A DNA stretch of 64,000 nucleotides from Telopea speciosissima. Taxonomy: Eukaryota > Streptophyta > Magnoliopsida > Proteales > Proteaceae. The stretch covers positions 12,036,862-12,100,861 of the forward strand of contig NC_057918.1 of the NCBI RefSeq assembly GCF_018873765.1. The letters run 5' to 3'. The notes under the pieces were generated by a model. It saw only the letters and a program-made list of their open reading frames with translations. It was not told where the DNA came from and did not search any database. Shown here one piece after another: positions 44,485 to 55,960 of this stretch. Numbering within the stretch: the stretch's first letter is position 1; each line of letters begins with the position of its first letter. Position numbers and translations under genes: made by a program.

Positions 44485-44650
44485 TTTATCCTCTCAATTA
44501 CATTGCCCGTACTTGACCTCAAGTACATCTAATAGAGGGAGGTGGACCCCACGTGGATCCCACCTCGGGCAGGGGATAGGATAGTCATTTCTGCATCCTA
44601 TGTTAGATGTACTTGAGGTCAAGTATAGGCAGTGTAATTGAGAGGATAAA
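44485..44650. mobile_element. 166-bp MITE with ~47-bp inverted repeats
   Basis: TTTATCCTCTCAATTACATT at the left is matched by the reverse complement of AATTGAGAGGATAAA at the right; the arms extend through GTACTTGACCTCAAGTACAT and ATGTACTTGAGGTCAAGTA. The arm itself contains the palindrome TACTTGACCTCAAGTA. The centre has GTGGACCCCACGTGGATCCC. Confidence 0.8.
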
Positions 44651-44677
44651 GATCCTGCCCCCCTCCCCTTTCTTTTT

Positions 44678-45058
44678 GGATAAATTACATGTCACCCACT
44701 GGTTTTCAAACAAAACTCAAATCACCCCTTGGTTTTTGAAAATACTCATTCGTCCCCTTTTACAGTAACGGTATTAGTCTGCTGTTAGTTATTGGTGTGA
44801 AATGACTATTTTAACCTTGCACTAAAACATTAGAATTAAATTTACAATACTACCTTTCAAAATCTATGGTTGGATGTTAAGGGTAGTTTAGGGATTTAAA
44901 TTTATATAACTAGCTGACATCATCACTTAATAGCATAAAACTAAAGGTAGGGACTAATTTGTCATTTTGGAGTCTAATACAGAAGGTGATTTGAGTATTT
45001 TAAAAAACCAGGAGGTGACTTGAGTTCCGTTTGAAAACCAGGGGGTGATAATTTATCC
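44678..45058. mobile_element. 381-bp MITE with GGATAAATTA inverted ends
   Basis: GGATAAATTACATGTCACCC and CACTGGTTTTCAAAC at the left mirror GTTTGAAAACCAGGGGGTGA followed by TAATTTATCC at the right; inner arms share CTCAAATCACC/GGTGACTTGAG. No ORF. Confidence 0.75.
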
Positions 45059-46148
45059 TTTCTTTCTTCTCCTGAACCCCATTATCTCTCATGATATGAT
45101 AAATATGAATAGAGTTGGGGGATGGGGAGGAGAGAGGAGAGTTGGGACCATCAATTTGGATCACCTGTTCTCATAAAAGAAAAAGGATAGGTCACCTATA
45201 GAAGTATCAAGGGTTATTATTGTAAAAAAGCAATGGGAGAGGGTTTCCCATGACACTTGTGTGAGAAATTTGCACAGCATACAAATGGTAATGCAAAGAA
45301 TGGTATCATCCATATGAGGCTCATGCGAGTCAGATTATGAGAGAGAGTGTGAATGTAGACCCAATATATCATTATGTGAGATTGCACACATTATGGTAGT
45401 TTGGCATATTTTCTCGAAGCATGCTTGAGGTTTTGGTCACTTGATTGAGTATGCAAATTACATTATAATTTGCACTCGATCGCCATGCACTTCCTTTTCC
45501 AATAGTAATAATGATGATGATGATGATAAAAGGGATATTAGTGTAGATGCACATGAGGAATAGATGTTTTTTTTTTTTTTTACTTGAAATGTAAAATTTT
45601 CATTTGGATAAAAAAAAATACTAGTATAAAGAGAAGACACTTTGGTAATAACGATGGTGAAATTGAAGACAAAATAAAATAAGAAATCTAATGATATGAT
45701 AAATACATAAACAACAAGACAAGGCATTGGTTGGATTTGTGCCTAATTCAAATCGTACCTTGAATTATTTTTGTTGTCATTATTATTATTGTATCAACCA
45801 CTAATATTACGACAATGAGATGAAGCTTTAAATCAGACAAATTATTATTGTCATAAAGGTCTGTTATTTTCCCAAACCATCTATATGTGTGGCAAATATT
45901 GTTTTAATTCCCTAACATGATTTTATTTTTCATGAGTAAATATATTTCCATTAACTAAGGAAAATAAGAGTTCTTGGGGTGCCACACACACACACACACA
46001 TAATATGTCTTAAAAGGATATATACTTGCAGAAGTATTTGGGATATAATTACATTAATGAATATTATGCATATTTTATAATGACTTGCCACTGTCTAGCT
46101 ATCTTCAATCTTTAGAAAATCTCTTAAGCGCCAAAATGCTTCAAATAC
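45059..46148. other. Intergenic, AT-rich
   Basis: Contains an ATGATG microsatellite (45511-45528), a T run (45567-45581) and an AC microsatellite (45985-46000). No gene seen; the 3' UTR of the MYB-CC gene occupies the right end. Confidence 0.6.
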
Positions 46149-47682
46149 TCAGAGATGACTTGGGTCAGGTTCCTTGCAGTTGAGGTCTAGCTCATGGCAG
46201 CTTGAATCCATCTCGCTTTGATACAGGCTGTTCAGATCAAGCTCCTTTGCCAATCTGAACTCTCTCAATCCATTACCAGATCTCTCTTTATGGGTTGGTG
46301 ATCTCTGACTTGCTGCCTGACCAACACAATTCCCATCAGAAAAGGTGCTCCCACTTCCCTTTTGATCGACGAGATGATCACTTGATCTGGTGTCCCGCGT
46401 GTTGCATCCATCTGGGTTCATCTCTGTTGATGCAAGAGGAAGAAGAACAGAAGGTTCTATGGAGCCAGGGATGTCTCCATCCCCTACATTTTGTGCTTTT
46501 CCATCCTTTCTAGCTGAGCTTCCAGAGGATGTTAAAGAGCTATCCATTGAACAATCTATGCATCTCATGGGTCTCTTCCTTAAGTTCTGTGAGCTTAAAC
46601 CACATGTTTCTGTTAATTCTGATAATGGAGGACTCGAGCGTCGGGAATCCACCATGGAGACCAATTGAGAAAGTTCAGCTTTGGCGGCTTCTATTCCCAT
46701 AGAAGAACTATATCCTGCAAGTGTTTCCTGTGCTTTCGTTAGTACTGATTGTAAGTACTTCCCCTGAGCTTCAATCCTCAGCTGCAAATGTCTCTGCACC
46801 TGAAAAAGAACAATTGTGGTTTGATGGGTACCAGTGACTCTAATCAAATGCGAACAACAGTTTAAAATGGAGGGGGTATAATCGATGTCCTACCTCCATC
46901 TGTTCATGAAGCTTCTTCTGCACTTCCATTTGTATCTTCAGAGCCTGTGCTATCTGCAAACTCCTGAGAAACACATTCCCTAATCAACCAAAGATTTTCT
47001 TACAACAATTTCCCCATCAAACTGAAAGAAGGGATGGAAGGAAGCTATTTAAACTCTTACTCATTCATCTGATTGCTGTTTCTACCAATGATTTCCCCAC
47101 TGGTCCAGCCACCTCCAATCTCATCCTCTCTGCAGTCTACCTCTGCCATATCTGTTATAGAACCCCATAAAGACTCGAACGAGAGACAATTTGAGGAGAT
47201 GATTTGTCTTTTGTAGATCAGTAATCTCACCTTCTTGATTATTGTCACTACTAGTTTCTGATTGCTGATTCTTCCCAAGCCTGTATTTCTGCAATAACCA
47301 ACAGGAATATACTTTATGATTCTCTTTATTTTATGGGCTTTAAGTAACAATCAAAGACATAACCAGAAAGAGTGAATGCCTGTAGGTGACTCTTTAGATG
47401 GTACAATGTAAGCCCAGGGATACCCATCACCCTCATCAGAGCCTTAGGTGTTGCCTCTGCTCACATGAGATCAAAAAAAGGTTAAAGCTGCGTGTAGTTG
47501 TTACATGATTTTGAAGAAAAATGAATTGAATATAGAATTTTATACGTACTGTCTGCTCCTCCAAGTTGAGTAACTGCTGCTTTAAATCGTTGATGAAGTT
47601 CTGGAGTCCATTTTAGCCTAGGCTTTGCATCAGTAGACAGAACCAGACCCACATCCTGGTTTTGGGTTATCTGCAGACCCAT
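46149..47682 (-). CDS. MYB-CC (GARP) transcription factor, PHL8-like, 6 exons
   Basis: Minus-strand exons: 47682-47550, 47456-47380, 47288-47231, 47151-47061, 46963-46894, 46799-46149; total 359 aa. The GARP/MYB domain spans about 20-75: PRLKWTPELHQRF, GGADKATPKALMRVMGIPGL, TLYHLKSHLQKYRLGK. The MYB-CC coiled coil follows (about 120-170), with the LHEQLE-type motif LHEQME at 138-143. This is the PHR1/PHL/APL family; the VLSTDAKPRLKW lead-in resembles PHL8-type members. It is expected to be nuclear, dimeric and DNA binding. The Ser-rich C-terminus ends with ELDLNSLYQSEMD and HELDLNCKEPD, two DLN (EAR-like) motifs that suggest repressor ability. Intron 2 has a GC donor; the others are GT-AG. 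Confidence 0.92.
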
Positions 47683-48190
47683 TTCGGTTTTGTGAATCAG
47701 AACCACTCTGAAGACTCACACAAAAATATGGGTCTTTGATTCCTGCAACTTTGTTTCAATCGTATGGTAGCTGTAGTTCTCTTTATAATTTGGGTTGGGT
47801 GTCCTGTCCTTTATTTTTACTCCATAACTGGAAATATAAGTGGGGATATGTAGGAAAGAATATATGCAATGAGCTGGGACTCTTGCTTTCCTCTCATCTT
47901 CCACTCCATGTCATCTTTTTTTTCCCCCTCAATTTTTTCTTTCTTCTTTGACTTGAAAGAGGAGGAGAGAATCTATGAGGCATCAAAAAACAGAGAAAGT
48001 AGCACAGTTTCAATTGAGTCTCAAAAGGAGAGAATCTATGAAGCATCAAAAAACAGAGAAAGTAGCACAGTTTCAATTGAGTCTCAAAAGGAGAGAAAAG
48101 AGGAAAAGTGTCTGGATTGTTTTTCTCTTGCTGTTTTCCCACTTCTCTCTTGTAGTTTTGCTTGATTCTCTGCTTGGTTAGGTAGCCCCA
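47683..48190 (-). promoter_or_regulatory. 5' UTR/promoter of the MYB-CC gene
   Basis: Upstream on the minus strand, with many TTTC/CTT pyrimidine runs typical of plant leaders and a 63-bp tandem duplication at 47965-48090. A minus-strand TATA box is not obvious. Confidence 0.4.
47965..48090. repeat. 63-bp tandem duplication upstream of MYB-CC gene
   Basis: Two units, 47965-48027 and 48028-48090, each starting GAGAGAATCTATGA(G/A)GCATC and identical except one base (GAGGC against GAAGC); a partial third GAGAGAA follows. The duplication is 283 bp upstream of the start codon. Confidence 0.9.
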
Positions 48191-51100
48191 CCATGATGAA
48201 TAATGGGCTCAACTTTTTTCCCCAGCGAGAAGCATTGAAGGGAAATTAATGGGAATGCTTTATTTAATTTTCTTTCCTCATGATTTTTTCTCCTTCAAGT
48301 GACTGGAAGATAAAAATCCACCAGATGTTTTCTTTTTTTTTTTTTTAAAAAAAAAATTTTCCAGGAAGATGTGGAGTGGGTGGATCCTTTTTGTTCTTTC
48401 TAGGGGGAGGGAATCAAAGAATCTAGTCTTAGATCTTAAAGACAGAAACTTATTTCACTTATTTTAATGAATAGACACATTGGATAAAGTGAATCCAGTT
48501 AGTTAAACTGAATGGATTTTGATTCAGTAAGTGAAACATTATCTGATAGGGAGCTTTAAAAAATATTAGATTGGAATCTCCAATCAATACCCTACACAAT
48601 TTTGTACTGGCATGAAATTCTTCAGACAGTGATCATAAAATTGCCCGATTCATGTGAGAAGGCTCATTGAATCACAATCCATGAACCTTCATGGAAAATA
48701 CATTTTGTAAGGTTATCCAAGGCTTTGATTCAAGGGTTGATGCAAAAACAAATGAAGTAGCTTAACAAAAAGGTGCTTATGTAGGGAGAAACTGGAAAGC
48801 TTATTTAGTGGGATTCCATTGCAGAGGACAACCATGCCAAGAACTCATCCTGATCCCAGATTACACACATTGGATTTATCTTGCAGTTCTCTGTGATCTG
48901 AGGAAGTTCACAGTTGGTTGACTATTATTTTTTCTCCCCTCCATCCAGTCAGGTTTATATTCAAATTATTAATCTGCCAACTAGCCCCTGTTAGCATAAA
49001 AATCAGAATGAACAAACAGTGGCACAAAGCTACAACCACACCAAAAAATAGGAAAAGAAACAAACAAACAAAATCTGCTGCTCAGTTCTACAGGAGAGTG
49101 CTCTTTTCATTGGTTGAGAGAGGGGAAAGTTTGGAATTAAGGAAAACGAACAATTCTTGCAGGCAGGGATCTCTTCTGAGACAGTCTGCAACAGAACTGA
49201 AAAGGGGCAAAGTTACAACATTTCTTAGAATAATAAGCAACCAATTATCAGAACCAGAAAAATGCTTGTTTTCATCCTTATTGACAGAAAAAAGGCCCCT
49301 CTTCTGATTACAAATTGATCCATTTCTTAAATTCTCTCTGCACCTCTGCTAAGAAGGAAACAAAAGAAAATGATTTTGGTATTCCTAGAGAATTACCTTA
49401 TCCTTCCATTGCTTGAAACGACTTTTAGCAGTTTAGTTAAAAGTGAGGCTTTCTAATGGTCCTAGCATCTGATGTAAAAGAAAGATATAAGACTGTTACT
49501 GATATAGAGTCTTCTACCTCAAGATGGGCAATAGAAATTACCATCTCTATGAGTTACAAAAGCTATATCCTCTCCTCCTGGAGCAAACATACACAAACTT
49601 AATCGTGCAAATGACAATAAAGATCCCGCATAGTTCTTCTGATTGTTTACACGTTCTTCTAAATCAAACCTACCTATTACACTGACTTGATCTGTTATTA
49701 AAGTTTCAATATTAGCAATAAAAGGTCAAATTTGTAACATATTCCAAATGGGGTTTTGCTTTTAACATGAAACCTGTAGTTTAACTAACCAAGAGAAAAG
49801 AAGACAACAATTGCAACCAACGAATCAAAAAAGTTGATTAGATCAGGATCAAACTTTGCATTCATCGGGTTGCGGACATCATTTTGATGGCTCAAATCAA
49901 ACTCAATGATTAATCTCCAAAGTGCTGCCATCTCAGTGCCATACATACATTCAGTTGTTCTACTGCATTAAGCAACAACTTTCAGGGATTCAATAATCAT
50001 AAAAAAAAACTTTCTAGGATTCAAAGGTGAGAAAGATCATTTATTAAGTATTACTAAAAACAAGTTTGAAAAATCTAGGTCTATCCAACTAATGAGTGAC
50101 CAAGATTTTTGGATCACATAAAGATAATGTCCAAGGGTGTTTTGGCAATGGTATGAACACATTCTGTATATAATTGATTTTGTAATCTTGTTGTCAAGTG
50201 ATTATGTTGCTTTCCCTAGCTGGTAAGCTCAGAATTAGGTCACATCCATCAGATAATTCCAACCGTCTGATCCATCACATTCTTATTGATGGTCAGAATA
50301 ACATTGAGAGCAGCAAGATGAAAATGTCTACAGATCATTGGTGACAAGCTTCATTGCATCAGGTCAAACATATACCCATAAAATTATATGGTGGGCTCCA
50401 GACTCCCCTCCCCCCCATCATGTAGACCCTTCAGAAGTAAGTTCTATCTGTTTGAACTTGAGAAATAAGTCAGCAGGGTTGAGGGATTTGACAAATGTAG
50501 GCTAAGTACCTTGTAGTTTTGCTAACTCCTCATGGGTTGCCCAGAATTCAAATTAATATGGGAATCTGATGATAAAGAAGAGTAGATAGTTGCGGCCCAC
50601 AAAGGTTTTTTTTTAAAAAAAAAAAAAAGGAAAAGGAGACTTAATTGAAGTACCTTTCTCTTTAACTAGCTGCTGTACTTGCAGCTGCTTTCTCACTTTA
50701 ATATATTCCAAAAACAAGTAAAGGAGATTCTGGGATAATGCCGAATGACCCTGAGGTATTTCAGGTTATCAGTAGGAGAAGGTCCGGTGGATCAAGAGTC
50801 CTCTAAACAATCCAATGAATCAAAAACCATTAAGTAAAGTAAAAGTATTCCATCCATCAATTATTATTCTCCAAGGGGCCCATACCCATTAGAGTTGATC
50901 TTTAAAAATCCAAAAGCATGGAAAGAAGATGAGAAGAAAATGGTTTCAAGAATCAGGAAAAGAGAAATAAAAGGGGCTAGTCAGTCATAAAAAAATAATT
51001 AAAATATATCATTGCAATTTAATGGATGGGAGACAGCCACCAACCAAAAAATGACAGAAGCAATATGTCACTCCAAACAATAAAAGACTCCATCTACCAA

Positions 51101-52914
51101 GTGATGATAAGTATATGTTTTACGTCTGTGTATTGTTAGAGGGAAGAAGAAGGGGTGGGGGATGAAACATGTACTGCCTATAGATGAAAACAGGAACCAC
51201 CACTTTAAGGATCTGAACTTCCAAAAGAAAATCAAATTTTGGAAGGTCTAAGAAAAACAATAAATGTTGTGATTGGAGACTCGGTTTAAACAACCAGAAT
51301 TTCAAACTGTCAAGTCTGTATGGAATTTGGGTTATGTTCTATCCGCGTGGTCTGGTTCCATACCAACTAAAAATGTCCAGAATGAAGATACTAATTTCTA
51401 TGGAGCAAATCCGGTGCAGTACCAAATAATGGCCTTCAGGTCCATGATACTTAGTCCATACATATCATATATAACCAATTAGGAAAGAAGGATTTGTGGT
51501 TCCTTACTCACACAAACATGCATGCATATAGAGTCTGCAAAGATTTAATTGTTCCTTCAACAAAAAGAGGATATCATATTTGTCTCATGGCAAGCCCTTA
51601 CCATCGGTGTGAATTCTTGGTGTTTGTTTGTTCTAAAAGCAACAACTTGATTGGGAAAGAAGGGCAAAGTAAAATAATGCAGGAATATTCCCTCAAATTA
51701 TAAGGGCAAGAATCGATCTTCTCTGCTAAAAAAAGTATAGCCAAACCTAGATTCCAATTGGCTGACAAAACTCATAACCAGGACAGGTGCCAGAATTGGA
51801 TGAAGAGATAGAATGACGTGGGATCTCGGAAGCAATAGTTTGCAAGAAATTCAAAATATAGTTCCATGGAGACCTGAGTACAAAGTACACTACAAAGAAT
51901 ATAAGTTTTAGCAAAGACAAATAATCTACAGATCGTATTCCTGTAATTTCTATGATATAAAAAAACTGAAAATGGATAAAAGGAATTTGGAATAGAACAA
52001 CATGGATCCAGACATGGTCTTGATCGGCCTTTGTATCTGTATTGGAAACAGAGCACAAGAAGTGGTCTGGAAGTGCAGTACATATAGTGAATTAAGCATA
52101 GGTGAATAGCACCCTAACAAGACATGGCAATAAGTTTGGTTCTTCCAGCTCCCGAAACAAAGATGATGATGTGGTACGATTTCTCCCAACTCCAACATGA
52201 AATGATATTTTGTCTGCCGGGAAGCTTTTATATAAGAAAAAAAAGCTGAGAATAACTGCTCGAGTACAATTTGTTAAAAGTAGATCAGAAGCTCATTCAC
52301 AGGTAGGAATATAAAAATTCTGTTCTATAATCGAATCTATCGACTTAATATATTATTTAGGAAGATATACTCCTGCTCTCTCAGTTCAATCGTATGAGAT
52401 ACTTTCACGCACCTTGGACCTTGTTCTCCTTGATCACTTCAAAAATATAAACAAATCTCTCTTCTTCAGTTCAATGGTGGAAACTAGTTATCTGAGCCAA
52501 CTGATAACAATACAGAATAAATAAAGGTTTACTTAAAAACGTAATACACTAATGAACAATAAAACAGGCCATAACTCCAACATAAGGAGAAAAGGGTTCG
52601 ATTTTAACCTGTACAAAAGACCACCAAAGCTGCCAAGACAAATACACACAAGGATGCACTCGCACAGGCACACACATGAGAGAGAGAGAGAGAGAGAGTC
52701 CATGTCAACAGTATGAAAAACCACCAAAGTTCAACACACGAAGGCAAACACAAGGAATGTTATATAACTAGGATTGTCCTAAGGATTCTTAAGATAGGCA
52801 AATCAAACAGCACAGCCCTGATCCATCATTAGATTGACTTGATAACTTCCAAATACATAGTTTGCAATAGAACTGTCGACTGAAGTATTTAAGATTGTAC
52901 ATATCAGAAGACTA
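48191..52914. other. Intergenic region, no gene recognised
   Basis: AT-rich, with homopolymer runs (48330-48360, 50610-50628), a C run (50410-50415) and an AG microsatellite (52678-52698). No conserved protein motif was found in either strand's open frames. Confidence 0.5.
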
Positions 52915-53045
52915 AGAGCGCCCCAGTGCACGAGGCTCCCACTACTGCAGCGTCTGGGAGGTGCAAATGTACGCAGCTTTACCTCCGCTTCGCGGAGAGG
53001 CTGTTTCCATGTTTTGAACCTGCAACCTAATGGTTGCAATAGCAA
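52915..53045 (-). mobile_element. Au-like SINE, antisense
   Basis: Reads GCGCCCCAGTGCACGAGGCT, then TCTGGGAGGTGCAAATGTACGC, CTTCGCGGAGAGGCTGTTTC and TTTTGAACCTGCAACC. On the minus strand GGTTGCAGGTTCAAAAC supplies a Pol III B-box-like sequence, and the GTGCAC-GGGC end is the Au-type 3' region. Most complete of three copies here. Confidence 0.65.
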
Positions 53046-53472
53046 AACTGATATCAGAAGACAATGCAAAAAAAAATCTACATGCTTCTGCATAAAAAGA
53101 ATGTATGGTCTTTGTAAAGTGTAAGCCCCTCAACCCTCCCCCACCCCAAAAAGGGGGGGGGGGGGGGGGAAGGACACGCAAAAGATAGAATTTGTAATGG
53201 GAAAATAAGAAAGAAAACAAATGATTTCTTAGAAGTGTATGAATTCTCAAGATAAATAGTCACCACACAACAGAGGCCTGATCCTTTATTAGATTGACTT
53301 GATCAGTACAAAAGACATAGCTTCCTTATGATTGTTGACTGAAGTATTTAAGATGGTTCCAATATGATATCAAAAGACTATGAAAAAAAAATTACATTTA
53401 TCAGCATAAAAAGAAAGTGTGATCTTCATTCAAATATACCTCTGAAACACTCCACACACACACACACACACA

Positions 53473-53512
<40 letters not shown>

Positions 53513-54045
53513 ATTTGGTAATAAAAAGAGACGGGGAAAAGAAAACAAAACAAAACAAGCCTTTCACTTTCCATGGTATTGGTTATATCAATTACTTATA
53601 TTTCATTATACATTTCAAAATATCCTACTTCCACATATGTGAGTAGACTTTGTAAGAGTAATTTAAGATTAAATAAGTAACTTTCGGAACCTGCATTAGA
53701 ACAACCACTTCAAGTAAACTTCACGCCCTAAAGAAACTTAAAACCAGTTATCAAGAGGCCTAACACAAACTGCAACTATGAATAGCCTGGTGAAGTTCAA
53801 ATGGAATGAAAAATTTAGAGTTTTTTTTTGGGTGAATAAATGTATCATAAAAAGACTACATATAAAGAAAGAAGACAATGCTCAATTTCACTTACATACA
53901 ATCCTTACAAACTTATTTTCATCTGACTTATTTAAATACAGTATAGTGCGGGGAAGCTTGATCTTATGAGCAATACTTTTCTCCAAATTGAAACTAAGTC
54001 CCTGTTGAGTTCCTCCCTATCAATTATAAATATTCCCCCCCCCCC
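53046..54045. other. Intergenic with microsatellites and a local duplication
   Basis: A G run (53153-53169), (CA)n 53453-53475 and (TA)n 53477-53503. The segment 52800-52920 (TTAGATTGACTTGAT, GACTGAAGTATTTAAGAT, TATCAGAAGACTA) recurs at 53290-53385, a diverged local duplication. Confidence 0.6.
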
Positions 54046-54699
54046 CTACTTCTTGATCTTTCGTAGCTTCTTTGGCCCCGGAACTTCCATCCTACCAATA
54101 GCACAACCACATCTGGCACGGAACACAATAATAGCCCTCCCATTTGCAGGTGCCATCTTCCTTAACTCATTTTCTAATTCTTTATGGCGTTCTTGTACAA
54201 ATTCAAGAAGACCCTGCACAGCACCATCTTTGCTCACAGGAGAACTCGAATTCTTCACACTCTCCTCAGTCTCAATCTGTATATCAAACTCCACCGAGTT
54301 ACGGAGGCCGCGGCAGTTTGGGATTCCACACTTTTTACCGGTGCGAGTGCATTTAGAAATGCCCCAAACGCCTAAGGCTGCGAAGAAAATGCTAAGTCCC
54401 ATAGATGCATAGACCATTGGAGCTCGACATACCTCGTCTTTCACTACAGAAAGAATCGCCCCAACAATTCCAGAAACGCCATAGCAGAATAGCATAACAT
54501 ATGGAAATACTAAAAACCCAGAAGCAACAATGACCGCGATGAAGATCACCACATCTACAGCGGCTGCTCGAGATTGACCGCAAGGAGGGATCTTTAAGGG
54601 GTTTAGAGAATTGGGTTGCTTTCTGTTTCTTTGGAGTTGATGATTATGCCTCGAGTTAGTGAGGGATGGATCAGTAAATGTATAAGGAGTCGTAGCCAT
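54046..54699 (-). CDS. At5g19025-like membrane protein (L34e superfamily by name)
   Basis: Single exon, 217 aa from ATG at 54699-54697. Two or three hydrophobic segments: about 46-66 (AAAVDVVIFIAVIVASGFLV), 67-87 and 94-116 (PMVYASMGLSIFFAALGVWG). After them is a Cys-rich motif KCTRTGKKCGIPNCRGLRNS (C117, C124, C129) and VEFDIQIETEESVK, hallmarks of the plant At5g19025-like family, whose databases call it ribosomal protein L34e superfamily. The C-terminus has RARCGCAIGRMEVPGPKK, basic at the end. A membrane location is likely; no enzymatic function is known to me, and ribosomal function is doubtful given the membrane segments. The frame is open upstream to about 54801 (reading LLDSLCKSSSSGRL) without an ATG, so translation might start in an upstream exon. 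Confidence 0.85.
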   Translation of the reverse strand: MATTPYTFTDPSLTNSRHNHQLQRNRKQPNSLNPLKIPPCGQSRAAAVDVVIFIAVIVASGFLVFPYVMLFCYGVSGIVGAILSVVKDEVCRAPMVYASMGLSIFFAALGVWGISKCTRTGKKCGIPNCRGLRNSVEFDIQIETEESVKNSSSPVSKDGAVQGLLEFVQERHKELENELRKMAPANGRAIIVFRARCGCAIGRMEVPGPKKLRKIKK

Positions 54700-55100
54700 G
54701 TTTGTGAGGCGACCGGAGGAGGAGGACTTGCACAATGAATCAAGTAACGAGAACAGATCATTGGGAGAGAAACTAATAAAAATAACAGAACAGGTCTCTG
54801 TTCAAAACCCACGGCCCCCGATCAAAAACAGATAAAACCCACCGATCTAAAGAAAATTAGATCAAATCTACCATAGAAAAGACGAAATTTGTGGCAAGTT
54901 CGAGTGCACCTGAAGGCCGGAATCGAAATTTGATGAAATCGAAGCGTCTCTGTCGGTCTTTGGAGCAGGCATCATCGTTTCTGAAACCTCAAAATCTTTT
55001 GGAAACTAAGATTGGCGATAAGATTTAAGAGGGATAAACGCGTCGATAGAAGTCTCTGTTCAAGAACATTGGCTTCTACCGTTTCTGAAAGAAAGTCTCG
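54700..55100 (-). promoter_or_regulatory. 5' UTR/promoter of the At5g19025-like gene
   Basis: Upstream on the minus strand; contains pyrimidine-rich TTCTTTAGATC and GATTTCATCAAATTTCG-type leader sequence. No clear TATA box or upstream ATG in frame. Confidence 0.35.
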
Positions 55101-55699
55101 TCCAAGACACGTGGAAGATCTTCACTGCTCATCACATCTCTCATTTTTGTCATCTAAACTCTAAACTAGTTTTGGTGCCTGAGAGTCAGACACTTGATGA
55201 CCTAATAATATTTTTAGGGAAGCTGCCAGGATGCGTGCCCCACGTCGCGGGGGCCAATGGGAGCACCGGTACGGACATTCAGGGGAAGTGGCATTTCAAT
55301 GATTTCATTGCCTCATGTGAGATGCGTGTCCATCTTGTTTTTCCCTCCTATGAAATAACGTATATGCCCCTGCTAGCATATGCTTACGCAGCAAAATAGG
55401 GACGGTAATTATAGTTATACATGTCAAGGAAAAAACTCATTTTTGCGAATCAAAGTGGCTCGTCTTTATTGTGGCATGTGAAATGATGACGTTATCATTT
55501 TTATTATTAGAGGAATTTTTTTATGGGACGCAAGGTAGCCATGCTGCACGTCAATCAATGAGAGAGCACACACGGTGACACAAAAGGAGGCAGAATATCC
55601 ATCATACATGGGGGTATGGCAGTTATTCTTACCCTTGTTGTGTGTGGATGTGACTCATGCGTTCCACATAGAAAACATTCTCCCTTTTTTTATATAATT

Positions 55700-55960
55700 T
55701 TTTTGGGAAGTACAAGAATATGGCCTACGCCAACATTCCCATGTGTCTATCTCTCTCCTCCTTAAAATAAGATGGTAGAAGTATGTTTTCACATGGGGAA
55801 GGAGACAGATAGACTCATGGGAGTGCTGGCGTAGGCCACACTCCCAGACAGAGATCATTTTTCCTTAAAACAAGGGGGCGTGTCTTTTCACATGGCGAGG
55901 AGAGATAGACTCATGGGAGTGCTGGCGTAGGCCACACTCCCTGAGAGATCATTTTCCCAA
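55700..55960. mobile_element. MITE with GGCCTACGCC inverted ends and internal duplication
   Basis: GGCCTACGCCAACATTCCCA..GTCTATCTCTCTCCTC at the left is inverse to GAGGAGAGATAGACTCATGG..GCTGGCGTAGGCC at the right. The right arm is present twice in tandem (about 55790-55858 and 55877-55955). A related arm occurs at 37.94-38.01 kb. Confidence 0.65.

Noticed and set aside
47350..47379. Alternative GT donor (GTTATG) downstream in MYB-CC intron 2
   Set aside because: Using it adds five codons plus one base and breaks the reading frame into KYRLGK, whereas the GC donor keeps the conserved HLQ|KYR join.
47683..47706. Eight-codon upstream extension of the MYB-CC protein
   Set aside because: It would need a GTG start; the first in-frame ATG is at 47682 and a stop lies a few codons upstream.
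48918..49307. 129-codon ORF in the 48-53 kb intergenic region
   Set aside because: No motif, Lys/Asn-rich AT-driven composition, no splice or promoter support.
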